A DNA stretch of 64,000 nt, from positions 3,968,001 to 4,032,000 of the forward strand of contig NZ_CP030082.1 in the NCBI RefSeq assembly GCF_006874645.1. The letters are read 5' to 3'. A program made the translations under genes and the position numbers. The notes beneath the pieces were generated by a model. The model did not search any database. It saw nothing but the letters and a program-made list of their open reading frames with translations, and was not told the origin of the DNA. Shown here piece after piece: positions 27,888 through 36,258 of this stretch (the stretch's first letter is position 1; each line of letters begins with the position of its first letter). The stretch comes from Bdellovibrio sp. ZAP7. Lineage in GTDB: Bacteria; Bdellovibrionota; Bdellovibrionia; Bdellovibrionales; Bdellovibrionaceae.

Positions 27888-27920
27888 AGCCTTTGGTGAA
27901 CCCAAAGGCTTTTTACTTTT
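27888..27920. terminator. Bidirectional terminator
   Basis: A 9-bp perfect stem (AGCCTTTGG / CCAAAGGCT, 5-base loop) has TTTTACTTTT on the right and, read on the minus strand, TTTTTGCA on the left. It separates the TonB-like gene from the convergent 42-aa gene. Confidence 0.85.
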
Positions 27921-27935
27921 AAAGACTGAGGCTAA

Positions 27936-28064
27936 TTAGTCTTTGAAAAGAACTTTAGCAGATTTAGTAGTACCGTTAGTACGTACTGCTGCTTTACGTT
28001 TTTTACCGCTAGTAGTTTTTTTCTTTTCGCGAATGTATTCAGTTTTTTTAGTTTTAGAAGCCAC
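27936..28064 (-). CDS. 42-aa basic protein
   Basis: A short gene read from the minus strand with a GTG start at 28064 preceded by a GGGGG ribosome-binding site. The product begins MASKTKKTEYIREKKKTT and ends AKVLFKD; about a third of residues are Lys or Arg. It contains the word GKKRKAAVRTNGTTKSA, which recalls small basic proteins associated with ribosomes or nucleic acids. It ends just before a bidirectional terminator, which supports it as a real transcription unit. I do not recognise a named family; nucleic-acid binding is inferred from charge only. Confidence 0.7.
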   Translation of the reverse strand: MASKTKKTEYIREKKKTTSGKKRKAAVRTNGTTKSAKVLFKD

Positions 28065-28160
28065 GGTTTACCCCCGGAATATTTATTAAAACTCCGGCCG
28101 TGCCGAAGTGCGCAATTATCCCATCAAAGCCGGGATAGGCTAGACGGAACGAGTTAACTA

Positions 28161-28991
28161 TCAAAACGGAATAATCAAGTCAATCGAATGCCTATAATCT
28201 GATGATTTTTGTGTATTTCCGAAATAGGCATAGTTTAAACGAAAGCGAGGACCGCTAAACCCCATACCGGCCGAAACCAGGGGTCTGGAGTCGTCAAAAT
28301 CGTCAGAATAGCCGAATCTGAACACTATAAAGCGATTTATGAAGGTTTCAAGGCCCAAACCAGCGTATCCCTCGGAATCTCCATCGACGCGAACACGGAA
28401 CATTCCCTTATAAATATAGTTAAATCCGCCGCCCACCTTGGTTTTATAGCGGAGCTCCTCAGGAGCCGTATTATTGTTTTCACCGAAAACATTATAGACC
28501 ACCAGGCCCAAACCCATGTCTGACATCGGCGTGTAAAGAAGGCCCAAATCCCCGTTGACTGAGTGATAGCTACCCTGAGCAAGAGTCTGCTCAAGGTAAT
28601 GTCCCGTCAAACCCACGGACCATTTATCTTTAAAGAACTCTGCCAATGTAATGCCGATATCGTGTTCATTCAACTCACCAAGAGTTTTAGTCATCTTGGA
28701 TTTTTGCACATACGCAGCCGCCGCAGGAAGCGTACTTTCTTTTGTGTTATCACTCAAAAAAGCTGCGAACTCTTTATCTGCGAAAGATGTAAAAAGAAAA
28801 CGTCCCCCTAAATGAGCCATGGATGCAGGATTCAGGAAACTAGCATCACCGGGCTCCACAGCCGCACGTCCAGTTCCACCCGCTGCTACTGACGCCGAAG
28901 AATTATAAACTTGGGCCACTGCTTGGTTCGAGCTAACATATATGAGGAGAAAAACAGAAAGTTTTTTTACAAAGCTCAAAGGATGGAGCAT
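28161..28991 (-). CDS. Outer-membrane beta-barrel protein (PorV/UPF0164-like)
   Basis: A 276-aa exported protein: signal peptide ending VAQ (residue 27), then GGTGRAAVEPGDASFLNPASMAHLGG, the start typical of FadL/PorV-type barrels in which many N-terminal Ala, Asn and Pro residues recur. Alternating amphipathic strands follow, and the protein ends in Phe (SIDLIIPF). It is probably an outer-membrane protein of unknown cargo. Its ATG overlaps, on the opposite strand, the ATG of the M23 peptidase gene: the tetranucleotide CATG at 28989-28992 holds both starts. Confidence 0.8.
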   Translation of the reverse strand: MLHPLSFVKKLSVFLLIYVSSNQAVAQVYNSSASVAAGGTGRAAVEPGDASFLNPASMAHLGGRFLFTSFADKEFAAFLSDNTKESTLPAAAAYVQKSKMTKTLGELNEHDIGITLAEFFKDKWSVGLTGHYLEQTLAQGSYHSVNGDLGLLYTPMSDMGLGLVVYNVFGENNNTAPEELRYKTKVGGGFNYIYKGMFRVRVDGDSEGYAGLGLETFINRFIVFRFGYSDDFDDSRPLVSAGMGFSGPRFRLNYAYFGNTQKSSDYRHSIDLIIPF

Positions 28992-30096
28992 GAATCAATA
29001 CCTCGCACGCATCGTGTGCACATTCATTTTAGTGCTCACATACTATCAATCAGTTCATGCTGGCGCCAACAACTTTACGGCCAAACAAATTCGTTCCGGT
29101 GATAATCTTTTAAATATTTTGCGCCAACAGGGTTTTTCCATACGTGAACGCGAAAAAGTTCTGGCATCTGATCTTGGACTGCGTCGTTTGTTTCTGACTT
29201 TAGATACACGTTATCTGGTTCGTCGCGATAAGAACGAAGTAGAACTTCGAGTTTTCGACTCTCAAACTTCTGATGCCTTTCGCATTTTAAAAAAGAATGG
29301 TGTGATTCAGGCCGCTCCTTACAAGCCGCAATTTAAGACTACAGTTCTTAGAGTGGACGGCAAAGTTCACGGATCTATTCTGGGTTCTATCCTTCCCAAA
29401 GTTAACAGCAACTGGGTGGCAACCCGCTTCACTGATGCTTATGTATTCGATATAAAATCCGCAAAAGAACTGCGCCGAGGCGCACCTTTCTGGTTCACAG
29501 TTGAAAAGAAGTATGAGAGCGGTTTGTTCGTAAAATACGGAGAGATTCTGCAAACTTCGCTTGAGATCGATGGCGACATAGTTCGCAAAAAATTCGTTCG
29601 CTCTAAAGATGGCGGCGTGTTCTTTAATGATCAGGATCTGCAGGAAAAGCGTGCCTTCTACTCCCCCGTTAATTACATCAAAATCGCCAGCACCTTTCAG
29701 CCGAACCGATTGCACCCCATCACTCGTAAAAGAGTTCCGCATTTGGGCGTTGATTTTGAATTGCCGATTGGAGACCCGGTCTTAGCCGCACGCAAGGGCC
29801 AAGTGGTTCGCTATGGAAATAATCATGCGGCGGGGAATTTCATCGTACTTCGCCATTCAAACGGCATCGAGTCCTCGTACAACCATCTGTATAAAATCGA
29901 TCGCAGAATTCGCGAGGGCTTGATGGTAAATGCCGGAGATAAAATCGCCGAGGTGGGTTGTACAGGTTACTGCACTCGGGCTCACTTGCACTTCGCCCTA
30001 AAAATAAAGGGCCGAATGGTCGACCCTTTGAAATATATTAAACCTTATCCACAAAACATGCATCAGCTCTTAGCTTCGCAAGTGGCGTCTAATTAG
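28990..30096 (+). CDS. M23 (LytM) metallopeptidase with LysM/OapA-like N-terminus
   Basis: A 368-aa exported peptidoglycan endopeptidase. After a signal peptide (ending HAG, about residue 25) comes a LysM/OapA-like segment (about 30-80, QIRSGDNLLNILRQQGFS), a linker domain and a C-terminal peptidase. All zinc ligands are present: His251 and Asp255 in HLGVD and the HLH pair at 332/334 (RAHLHFAL). Unlike the EnvC-like protein at the left of the window, it should be enzymatically active. I chose the ATG at 28990, 1 base after a GGATGGAG ribosome-binding region; an ATG at 28942 lies in the neighbour's coding sequence. Its stop overlaps a convergent stop by 4 bases. Confidence 0.88.
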   Translation: MNQYLARIVCTFILVLTYYQSVHAGANNFTAKQIRSGDNLLNILRQQGFSIREREKVLASDLGLRRLFLTLDTRYLVRRDKNEVELRVFDSQTSDAFRILKKNGVIQAAPYKPQFKTTVLRVDGKVHGSILGSILPKVNSNWVATRFTDAYVFDIKSAKELRRGAPFWFTVEKKYESGLFVKYGEILQTSLEIDGDIVRKKFVRSKDGGVFFNDQDLQEKRAFYSPVNYIKIASTFQPNRLHPITRKRVPHLGVDFELPIGDPVLAARKGQVVRYGNNHAAGNFIVLRHSNGIESSYNHLYKIDRRIREGLMVNAGDKIAEVGCTGYCTRAHLHFALKIKGRMVDPLKYIKPYPQNMHQLLASQVASN

Positions 30097-31364
30097 AATT
30101 TTGTACAGATCGTTGCATAGTTTGCGCAACGTTTTGTCGGAATAACACTGTTCGGATATGAAGCTGCGGAAGTACCAATCAATGGGTTGTAACAAGCAGC
30201 ACCCGCACTGTATTCCACACCCTGGGCCACGCCATTCACCAAATTTTCAGTATAGCATGATGGCACAGTTGCTTTAGGAACCAAGCAGCCTTGAGTCACG
30301 TTAACATCCCATTGGTGAGCTGGGAACTGGCGGCGAACAATGTCGATTTCCGCACGCAAAGCCGCGCTGGCAGTAATTTGTGCCTCCGTATGAGGAGCAC
30401 AAGAAGCCAAGTCGCGATTCAAATAAACTTTATAAACACGGTTACAATTCCAGTTCGCAATCACATTACCGGAACTCAGATCAACTTCTTGCAGAGTTTG
30501 CAACACATTCAGTGGAGAGAAACCGTTGGAAACACCCGCGGCCTGACCGAAGGAGAAACGGTAACCGCGACCGTAAGCCAAAGCTTTGTTTGTTGTGCTT
30601 GCAGAAACTACGCTGCCGATATTTGTGGAATCATTTAAATAGGTCATCGTCATCTGACCTTGCACTTGCAAGATATCACGCAAGCTTTGGGAGATGCTTT
30701 GATCCGAGTTAAATTTCATGTTGGCTTCAAGAGTGCGAGTGTTCGTAGAGAACGGAAAATAGCGAACCGAAGCCCCACGATTATTCAACAACGTATCCAT
30801 GATATACGTTGAAGACAAAACGTCAGCCATTGGAATCACATCTGTATTCAAAGCCAAAGAACCCGTTGCAGAATAAACGCTGTTCAAATTTGAACGGTCA
30901 CGGATTGCCATTGTCGGCATCACATTGATGTTCGTTGGCGAGTCACCCAAGTACTCTGCGTATTGGGCTTTAGAAACGGCGTTGGCTGGATAAATCGGGC
31001 TAAAATTAGCATCAACATAGGAATAGAAACTTGCAGGAATCGTAATACCCGCAGTCTGGTAAGCACCTGCACGAATTGAATAGTAAGCGCTACTGCTTGG
31101 CAGAGTTCCTGGCTCAGCGCAGGAGTTATAGGCAATTTGGTCAAATCCACCATCGAATGCAAATGGGATCCCAGAAATTTTTCCGGCCATTTGTGAACCG
31201 TACTTAGAAACGAGCGCCGCGTCCAAGCTGGAGTAGTCAGCTACGTCGTCAAGGGATGAGTCAAAACCTGCTTTGCCGCAGTTTTGAAAAGAAACAACAA
31301 GAGCCAATGAGGCAGCTATGACCCCAGCAACCTTCAACGTTGTTGGCTTGTTTGGCATTTTCAT
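30093..31364 (-). CDS. Secreted protein with atypical lipobox, function unknown
   Basis: A 423-aa unrecognised exported protein. The signal segment (residues about 8-30) runs into VVSFQNCGKAGFD. The Cys could be a lipid-attachment site, but FQNC is not a canonical lipobox. The rest is a soluble domain rich in Ser, Tyr and Asn, with about eight Cys that may form disulfides. I chose the ATG at 31364, 6 bases after GGGGGAA, over the upstream ATG at 31394. The gene stands alone, with divergent galU on its right and the convergent M23 gene on its left. Confidence 0.75.
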   Translation of the reverse strand: MKMPNKPTTLKVAGVIAASLALVVSFQNCGKAGFDSSLDDVADYSSLDAALVSKYGSQMAGKISGIPFAFDGGFDQIAYNSCAEPGTLPSSSAYYSIRAGAYQTAGITIPASFYSYVDANFSPIYPANAVSKAQYAEYLGDSPTNINVMPTMAIRDRSNLNSVYSATGSLALNTDVIPMADVLSSTYIMDTLLNNRGASVRYFPFSTNTRTLEANMKFNSDQSISQSLRDILQVQGQMTMTYLNDSTNIGSVVSASTTNKALAYGRGYRFSFGQAAGVSNGFSPLNVLQTLQEVDLSSGNVIANWNCNRVYKVYLNRDLASCAPHTEAQITASAALRAEIDIVRRQFPAHQWDVNVTQGCLVPKATVPSCYTENLVNGVAQGVEYSAGAACYNPLIGTSAASYPNSVIPTKRCANYATICTKF

Positions 31365-31426
31365 GGAAATTCCCCCGTTGTTAAACCTTACCACGACGTA
31401 GGGAACTTCTCTGGTAAAAAACAGAT

Positions 31427-31456
31427 TTGGACCCCATTTTCAGCACGGTTTATTAT
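31427..31456 (+). promoter_or_regulatory. Likely galU promoter
   Basis: TTGGAC at 31427-31432 and TATTAT at 31451-31456 are separated by 18 bases. The start of transcription would be near 31463, leaving a leader of about 30 bases before the ATG at 31495. Confidence 0.45.
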
Positions 31457-31494
31457 AGCTTGTCTTAGAATGAAACGTTTGCGATTTTAAGAGG

Positions 31495-32379
31495 ATGTCT
31501 AAAGTAAAAAAAGCAATAATTCCAGCCGCAGGTCTAGGTACCAGATTTCTTCCCGCAACGAAGACAGTTCCGAAAGAAATGCTAACCATCGTGGATGCAC
31601 CCATCATTCTTTATGTGGTGGAAGAAGCGATCAAAGCCGGTATTGAAGATATCGTGCTTATCGCCGGCCGCAACAAGCACGCTATCGAAGACTTTTTTGA
31701 TATGTCTTACGAACTAGAAGACAAACTTCATAAAGACGGAAAAGAGAAGCTTTTAGAACGCGTAACTAAGGCTCGCGATGCCGCGAACATCATCAGCATT
31801 CGTCAGAAACAAGCCCTGGGCCTGGGGCATGCAGTCCTTTGCGGCCTGCCGATCGTCGGCAAAGATCCATTTGCGGTCCTATTGGGTGACGAAATTACGA
31901 TGGAAGCGAATGGCCAGGACAACGTGACGTCTCAGTTGGTAAAATCTTTTCAAGAAACTCAAACTTCCACGATTTCGATCATGAAGGTCTCTGAAAAAGA
32001 CGTTTCCAAATACGGAATCGCTGAAGTTGAAGAAAAATCTCCAGGTTTTTTCAAAGTAACTTCACTTGTGGAAAAGCCTAAGCCAACGGAAACAAAAAGC
32101 CGCTGGGCTCTGCCGGGTCGCTATGTTTTTGACAACGCCATCATGGATCTGTTGGCAAATGCAAAACCATCTTTGAACGGTGAAATCCAATTAACCGATA
32201 GTATGAAGATTTTGTGCGAACAAAAAGGTCTTAATGCGATGACTTTTACTGCCGATCGCTACGATGCTGGTGATAAACTGGGCTATCTGCAGGCGAACAT
32301 TGAACTGGCTTTGAAAAATCCAGAACTCAGCACGGATCTAAAAGCGTACATCGTTGAGCTGGCAAAAACTCTTAAGTAA
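31495..32379 (+). CDS. galU: UTP-glucose-1-phosphate uridylyltransferase
   Basis: A 294-aa enzyme that forms UDP-glucose from UTP and glucose-1-phosphate, feeding lipopolysaccharide and glycan synthesis in the cytoplasm. It carries the nucleotide-binding signature AAGLGTRFLPATKTVPKEML at the N-terminus and the VEKPKP motif near residue 195, both diagnostic for GalU. Length is normal. AAGAGG precedes the ATG. A secreted-protein gene follows after 45 bases. Confidence 0.93.
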   Translation: MSKVKKAIIPAAGLGTRFLPATKTVPKEMLTIVDAPIILYVVEEAIKAGIEDIVLIAGRNKHAIEDFFDMSYELEDKLHKDGKEKLLERVTKARDAANIISIRQKQALGLGHAVLCGLPIVGKDPFAVLLGDEITMEANGQDNVTSQLVKSFQETQTSTISIMKVSEKDVSKYGIAEVEEKSPGFFKVTSLVEKPKPTETKSRWALPGRYVFDNAIMDLLANAKPSLNGEIQLTDSMKILCEQKGLNAMTFTADRYDAGDKLGYLQANIELALKNPELSTDLKAYIVELAKTLK

Positions 32380-32424
32380 AATCTGCGTTCCGATCAAATC
32401 GGAATCGCGTGAACCGAGGACTGT

Positions 32425-33279
32425 ATGAGAAAAATATTAATCGCATCACTTGTTGGAATTTTAAGTCCGGTGCTGGCTTCAGCTTTCATTTTGCCAACAA
32501 GAACCATTTTGCAAAAAACTTCTGACAACGCTGGCAGTGGTATCTACGCCATCGAACAAGAAGTTCAATTTGCGAATGGAGATGACACAATTCACGTGCG
32601 TGAAACTTGGTTGATCGACAACGATCGCACCATGCGTCTGACAGTCACTGGTACCAAAGAGCTTCAAGGCAACTTCCGCATGCAATTCCTGTATGCAGGT
32701 GGACAACGCTACACGGTTATCAACGGCGCTAAGAAAAGCGAAAAAACTCCAGACGACTTTTTGGAAAAGTATTTAAATTTCCGCAGCCCGGAAGTTTTCG
32801 CAAACAACCTGGCGCAACTAAAAATTATTCCTCATGGTGGTTACTCAAAACGCATTCTTGCTAAAAAGGGCGAAGATGTGAAATATGAACCAGAGTCTTG
32901 GGTTCGTTATTCTCGCACTGGCGGCGTCGTGAATTATGCCTTTGGAACGCCAACTCCTGAAGACGATAAAAACGGCAATCCGGGTCTGTGGATCGAACAA
33001 GATCAATTCGTCATTCGTAAAATTCGCCTGCCAAGCCAGGTTGAAATGACGGCTGATAACTACAACCAATTCGCTAAGGGTCTATACTACCCTCGCACAC
33101 GCACGGTTCGTTGGGGCAACAACACGGCGACCATTCGCCTGATCAGTGCTTCTGCCCGCCCCGCAACGGCTGTCGCGCAATTCCAGCCCAGCTCCTTGGA
33201 TATCAACACCAAGCTTGATGGTTTGGAAAAATTGTCAGCTAGGGACGCGATCATTGAGTTCTATTCGAGGTTTAGATGA
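32425..33279 (+). CDS. Exported protein, function unknown
   Basis: A 284-aa protein with signal peptide ending ASA (residue 21). The first half consists of short beta strands (DTIHVRETWLIDNDRTMRLTVTG) that recall LolA-type lipoprotein-carrier folds; the second half has WVRYSRTGGVVNYAFGTP and a Trp/Arg-rich region. I cannot assign a family firmly. It lies between galU and priA, and its stop overlaps the priA start (ATGA). Confidence 0.75.
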   Translation: MRKILIASLVGILSPVLASAFILPTRTILQKTSDNAGSGIYAIEQEVQFANGDDTIHVRETWLIDNDRTMRLTVTGTKELQGNFRMQFLYAGGQRYTVINGAKKSEKTPDDFLEKYLNFRSPEVFANNLAQLKIIPHGGYSKRILAKKGEDVKYEPESWVRYSRTGGVVNYAFGTPTPEDDKNGNPGLWIEQDQFVIRKIRLPSQVEMTADNYNQFAKGLYYPRTRTVRWGNNTATIRLISASARPATAVAQFQPSSLDINTKLDGLEKLSARDAIIEFYSRFR

Positions 33280-35315
33280 GCGAAGCTTCTCTCTGGAAGG
33301 TTGCAGTTGATGCTCCCCTTCCAGAGGCTTTGACATACAGCTACGCTGAGCCTCTGATTCGCGGCCAATTGGTTAACGTTCCTCTCGGAAAAAGAAAAAC
33401 GAAGGGTCTTGTTCTTGGGCCCACGACAGAAGTTCCCGAATTTAAAGTTAAAGCCATTGATTCCATCGACGAGGAGTACGCTCCCCTTCCTGACGCTTTC
33501 GTAAAGTGGCTGGAGTGGCTGGGTAATTACTATCTGCACCCGGTGGGTCAGGTGGTTCAATCTGCTTTTCCTCCGCTTAAGAAAACGGAAAAACAACGGG
33601 CAAGCAAACGTGCTCCGGTCATTCCGCAACTTGAAAGCGATAAACTTCCTGAATTAACTCCGGAACAAAAAACCAGCATTGACGGCATCGCTGCTCATCA
33701 GGGTTTTTCCACGCACTTGTTATTTGGTGTGACAGGCTCCGGAAAAACTGAAGTTTACCTGCGCCTTTTAGATAAGGCGTTAAAAGAAGGAAAACGCGGT
33801 CTGGTGCTGGTTCCAGAGATTTCTCTGACGCCACAATTGATACAACGATTCGCGCGTCGCTTTGGTGATAAAATCGCAGCTCTGCACTCGCAATTGACCG
33901 ATCGCGAACGTACCAATCAGTGGTGGGATGTTGTAGAAGGACGCAAATCTATTTTGATTGGTGCGAGATCTGCATTGTTCTGCCCGGTTCCTGATTTAGG
34001 AATCATTATTGTCGACGAAGAGCATGAGCCGTCTTACAAACAAGACGAGAAACTAAAATACAATGGTCGCGATGCTGCCGTCATGATGGGAAAAATCATG
34101 AACTGCCCTGTCGTGCTTGGTTCGGCCACTCCAAGTTTGGAGACCTGGAAAAATGCACAAGAGGGCAGATACTTTCTGCATCCACTGAAAAATCGTGTCG
34201 CCGGAAGAGCACTGCCCGATGTGGAAGTGATCGACCTAAGAAAACTAAAAGCTGATGACGATCATCAGAAACTTTTGATCGAGAAATACTCGCACCTTCC
34301 TTACTGGATGAGTCCACAGCTATTTGAGCGGATGCGCGAAACCCTAGAGCGCGGTGATCAAAGCGCTCTTTTTTTAAATCGTCGTGGTATTGCCCAAATG
34401 GTGGTGTGCCCGGCCTGCGGCCATACTCGCGAATGCCCCAATTGTGATATTTCGTTAACTCTGCACGCGGGTTCGCATCTGGTGTGTCACTACTGCGACT
34501 ATCACGAACAGATGAAAAAGAAATGCCCTGACTGCAAAGAGGGCGAGCTGGAAGCCATTGGACTGGGAACAGAACTTTTAGAAACTGATCTTGCACGACT
34601 TTTCCCAGGAAAAGTTATCGCTCGCGCTGATCGTGATGAAATTCAAAATCGCGCCGATCTTGAAGATCTGATCGCTCGCATGGAAAGTGGTGAGATCGAT
34701 ATTCTGGTCGGCACACAAATGATCGCTAAGGGTTTAGATTTTCCAAAATTGAAACTTGTGGGACTTGTTCTTGCCGATGTGGGTTTCAATCTTCCTGATT
34801 TCCGCGCCACCGAACGAAGTTTTCAGCTGATCACTCAAATGAGTGGTCGCAGTGGACGCCATGTGAAAGAGGGCGAGAGCCCGGGCCTTGTAATTATTCA
34901 GACTTTCAACACTGAGCACGACAGTCTGACTTTCGCTCAACATCATGACTTCGAAGGTTTCGCTGCGAATGAATTGAATGTGCGTTCGGCTTTGAATTAT
35001 CCACCTGTGGGCCGATTGGTCAGTTTCCGTATTCAAGGAACTCATCTAGGGAAAGTTGAAGAGACAGCTCGACTTTTAGCGAGACGTGCTCACAGCCTAA
35101 AGGCTCAAATTGAGAAGTACAAATCTATCGAAATTTTAGGTCCAGCGGAGGCCGCACTGGCGAAGTTGCGAGGACAATTCCGATATCATCTCCTCGTAAA
35201 ATCGTCACAGGGGTCTGTCACGAATCCGTTTTCCCGCCAACTCCTTGGGGACCAGGAGTGGGTCCCCTCGGGAGTAAAAATTGTCGTCGATATTGATCCA
35301 ATGAATTTGCTTTAA
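33276..35315 (+). CDS. priA: Primosomal protein N' (replication restart helicase PriA)
   Basis: A 679-aa superfamily 2 helicase that reloads the replisome at stalled forks. It shows Walker A near residue 152 (GVTGSGKTE), the DEEH box (IIVDEEHEPSYKQ), GSATPSLETW, and eight Cys of two zinc sites from about residue 376 (CPAC...CPNC...CHYC...CPDC). An N-terminal DNA-binding region (residues 1-100) is present. It is somewhat shorter than the E. coli protein (about 730 aa). The start overlaps the preceding stop. Confidence 0.93.
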   Translation: MSEASLWKVAVDAPLPEALTYSYAEPLIRGQLVNVPLGKRKTKGLVLGPTTEVPEFKVKAIDSIDEEYAPLPDAFVKWLEWLGNYYLHPVGQVVQSAFPPLKKTEKQRASKRAPVIPQLESDKLPELTPEQKTSIDGIAAHQGFSTHLLFGVTGSGKTEVYLRLLDKALKEGKRGLVLVPEISLTPQLIQRFARRFGDKIAALHSQLTDRERTNQWWDVVEGRKSILIGARSALFCPVPDLGIIIVDEEHEPSYKQDEKLKYNGRDAAVMMGKIMNCPVVLGSATPSLETWKNAQEGRYFLHPLKNRVAGRALPDVEVIDLRKLKADDDHQKLLIEKYSHLPYWMSPQLFERMRETLERGDQSALFLNRRGIAQMVVCPACGHTRECPNCDISLTLHAGSHLVCHYCDYHEQMKKKCPDCKEGELEAIGLGTELLETDLARLFPGKVIARADRDEIQNRADLEDLIARMESGEIDILVGTQMIAKGLDFPKLKLVGLVLADVGFNLPDFRATERSFQLITQMSGRSGRHVKEGESPGLVIIQTFNTEHDSLTFAQHHDFEGFAANELNVRSALNYPPVGRLVSFRIQGTHLGKVEETARLLARRAHSLKAQIEKYKSIEILGPAEAALAKLRGQFRYHLLVKSSQGSVTNPFSRQLLGDQEWVPSGVKIVVDIDPMNLL

Positions 35316-35369
35316 ATCAGTTCTGAGACGTAAAATACTTAGGTATGCCCTCAATGGGCAAGGATGCCT

Positions 35370-36203
35370 ATGATTCAATGCCCGCGTTGCGGAATTCAAG
35401 TAACAGAATTACACCCGATAGAAGCAGATCTATCGGCGAAGCTTGCACAAGCTGGCGAAGCTAATTTGCCATCCGAGGTGTGTGCGGGCTGTATTTCTGA
35501 TTTACGTAGAACCGCCGCAACCAGCAGTGGTGGCGTGTTGATGGCGCAGGAACGCGCCCGCGAACAACATCGCCTGGCACTTTGGAAAAGTCGCGTGATG
35601 TTGATCAAGCAAGCACGCAACTCTATGGGACAAAAGCTTTATGCGGAAGCCGCGATTGCTTATGAAAAATATCTGAAAATTTTAGATATCGTTTTTGAGG
35701 TTAAAAAAGGCGAAAAACTTCGCCCCGAAGCCTTCAAAGAAAGCGCCCGTCATACCGAACTTACGGTTGTGGCATCAGTGTATTGGGATTTAATGCGCAT
35801 CTATGACACTCATGACAAGTATCACGAACGCATGCAGAATTCGGCCAAGCAACTAGCCATCTTTGTTCAGTTCACACCGATTTATCCGGATATTATTAAA
35901 AAGGCCGAATCTTTTGTTCGCTCTGCCAAAAATCCAAATATCGTTAAGAACTTTTTAAAGCTGGCTGACAAAGAAAGACCACGCTGTTTTATTGCAACTT
36001 CTGCGTTCGGTCCTCAGGCTCTCGAAGTTCAAACATTGCGAATGTTCCGTGACCAGGTTTTAAAAGAAACGTTTTTAGGTCGTAAATTCGTTTACTTCTA
36101 TTATAAAACCTCCCCGTCAATTGCTTGCTTACTCGATAAGCACTCCTGGCTCAAACCCGCTGTGAGAGCCGTCCTGCGCACATTGATTAAATGCGTTAGC
36201 TAA
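35370..36203 (+). CDS. CFI-box-CTERM protein with N-terminal zinc ribbon
   Basis: A 277-aa cytoplasmic protein. The N-terminus has a four-Cys zinc ribbon (CPRC...CAGC, residues about 4-45). The middle is helical with a TPR-like repeat (AEAAIAYEKYLKILD). The C-terminus (from about residue 208) is the CFI-box: CFIATSAFG, then VQTLRMFRDQVL, GRKFVYFYYKTSPSIA, a motif known from a family of otherwise dissimilar proteins. Its function is unknown. I chose ATG 35370 over 35364 for the better spacing to AAGG. It has a 54-base gap to priA and may be read with it. Confidence 0.8.
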   Translation: MIQCPRCGIQVTELHPIEADLSAKLAQAGEANLPSEVCAGCISDLRRTAATSSGGVLMAQERAREQHRLALWKSRVMLIKQARNSMGQKLYAEAAIAYEKYLKILDIVFEVKKGEKLRPEAFKESARHTELTVVASVYWDLMRIYDTHDKYHERMQNSAKQLAIFVQFTPIYPDIIKKAESFVRSAKNPNIVKNFLKLADKERPRCFIATSAFGPQALEVQTLRMFRDQVLKETFLGRKFVYFYYKTSPSIACLLDKHSWLKPAVRAVLRTLIKCVS

Positions 36204-36258
36204 AATTTCATGCCCTTCCTTCTTGCAAAGTCCCGGTCTTCTAGGGGATTGTATTTGC

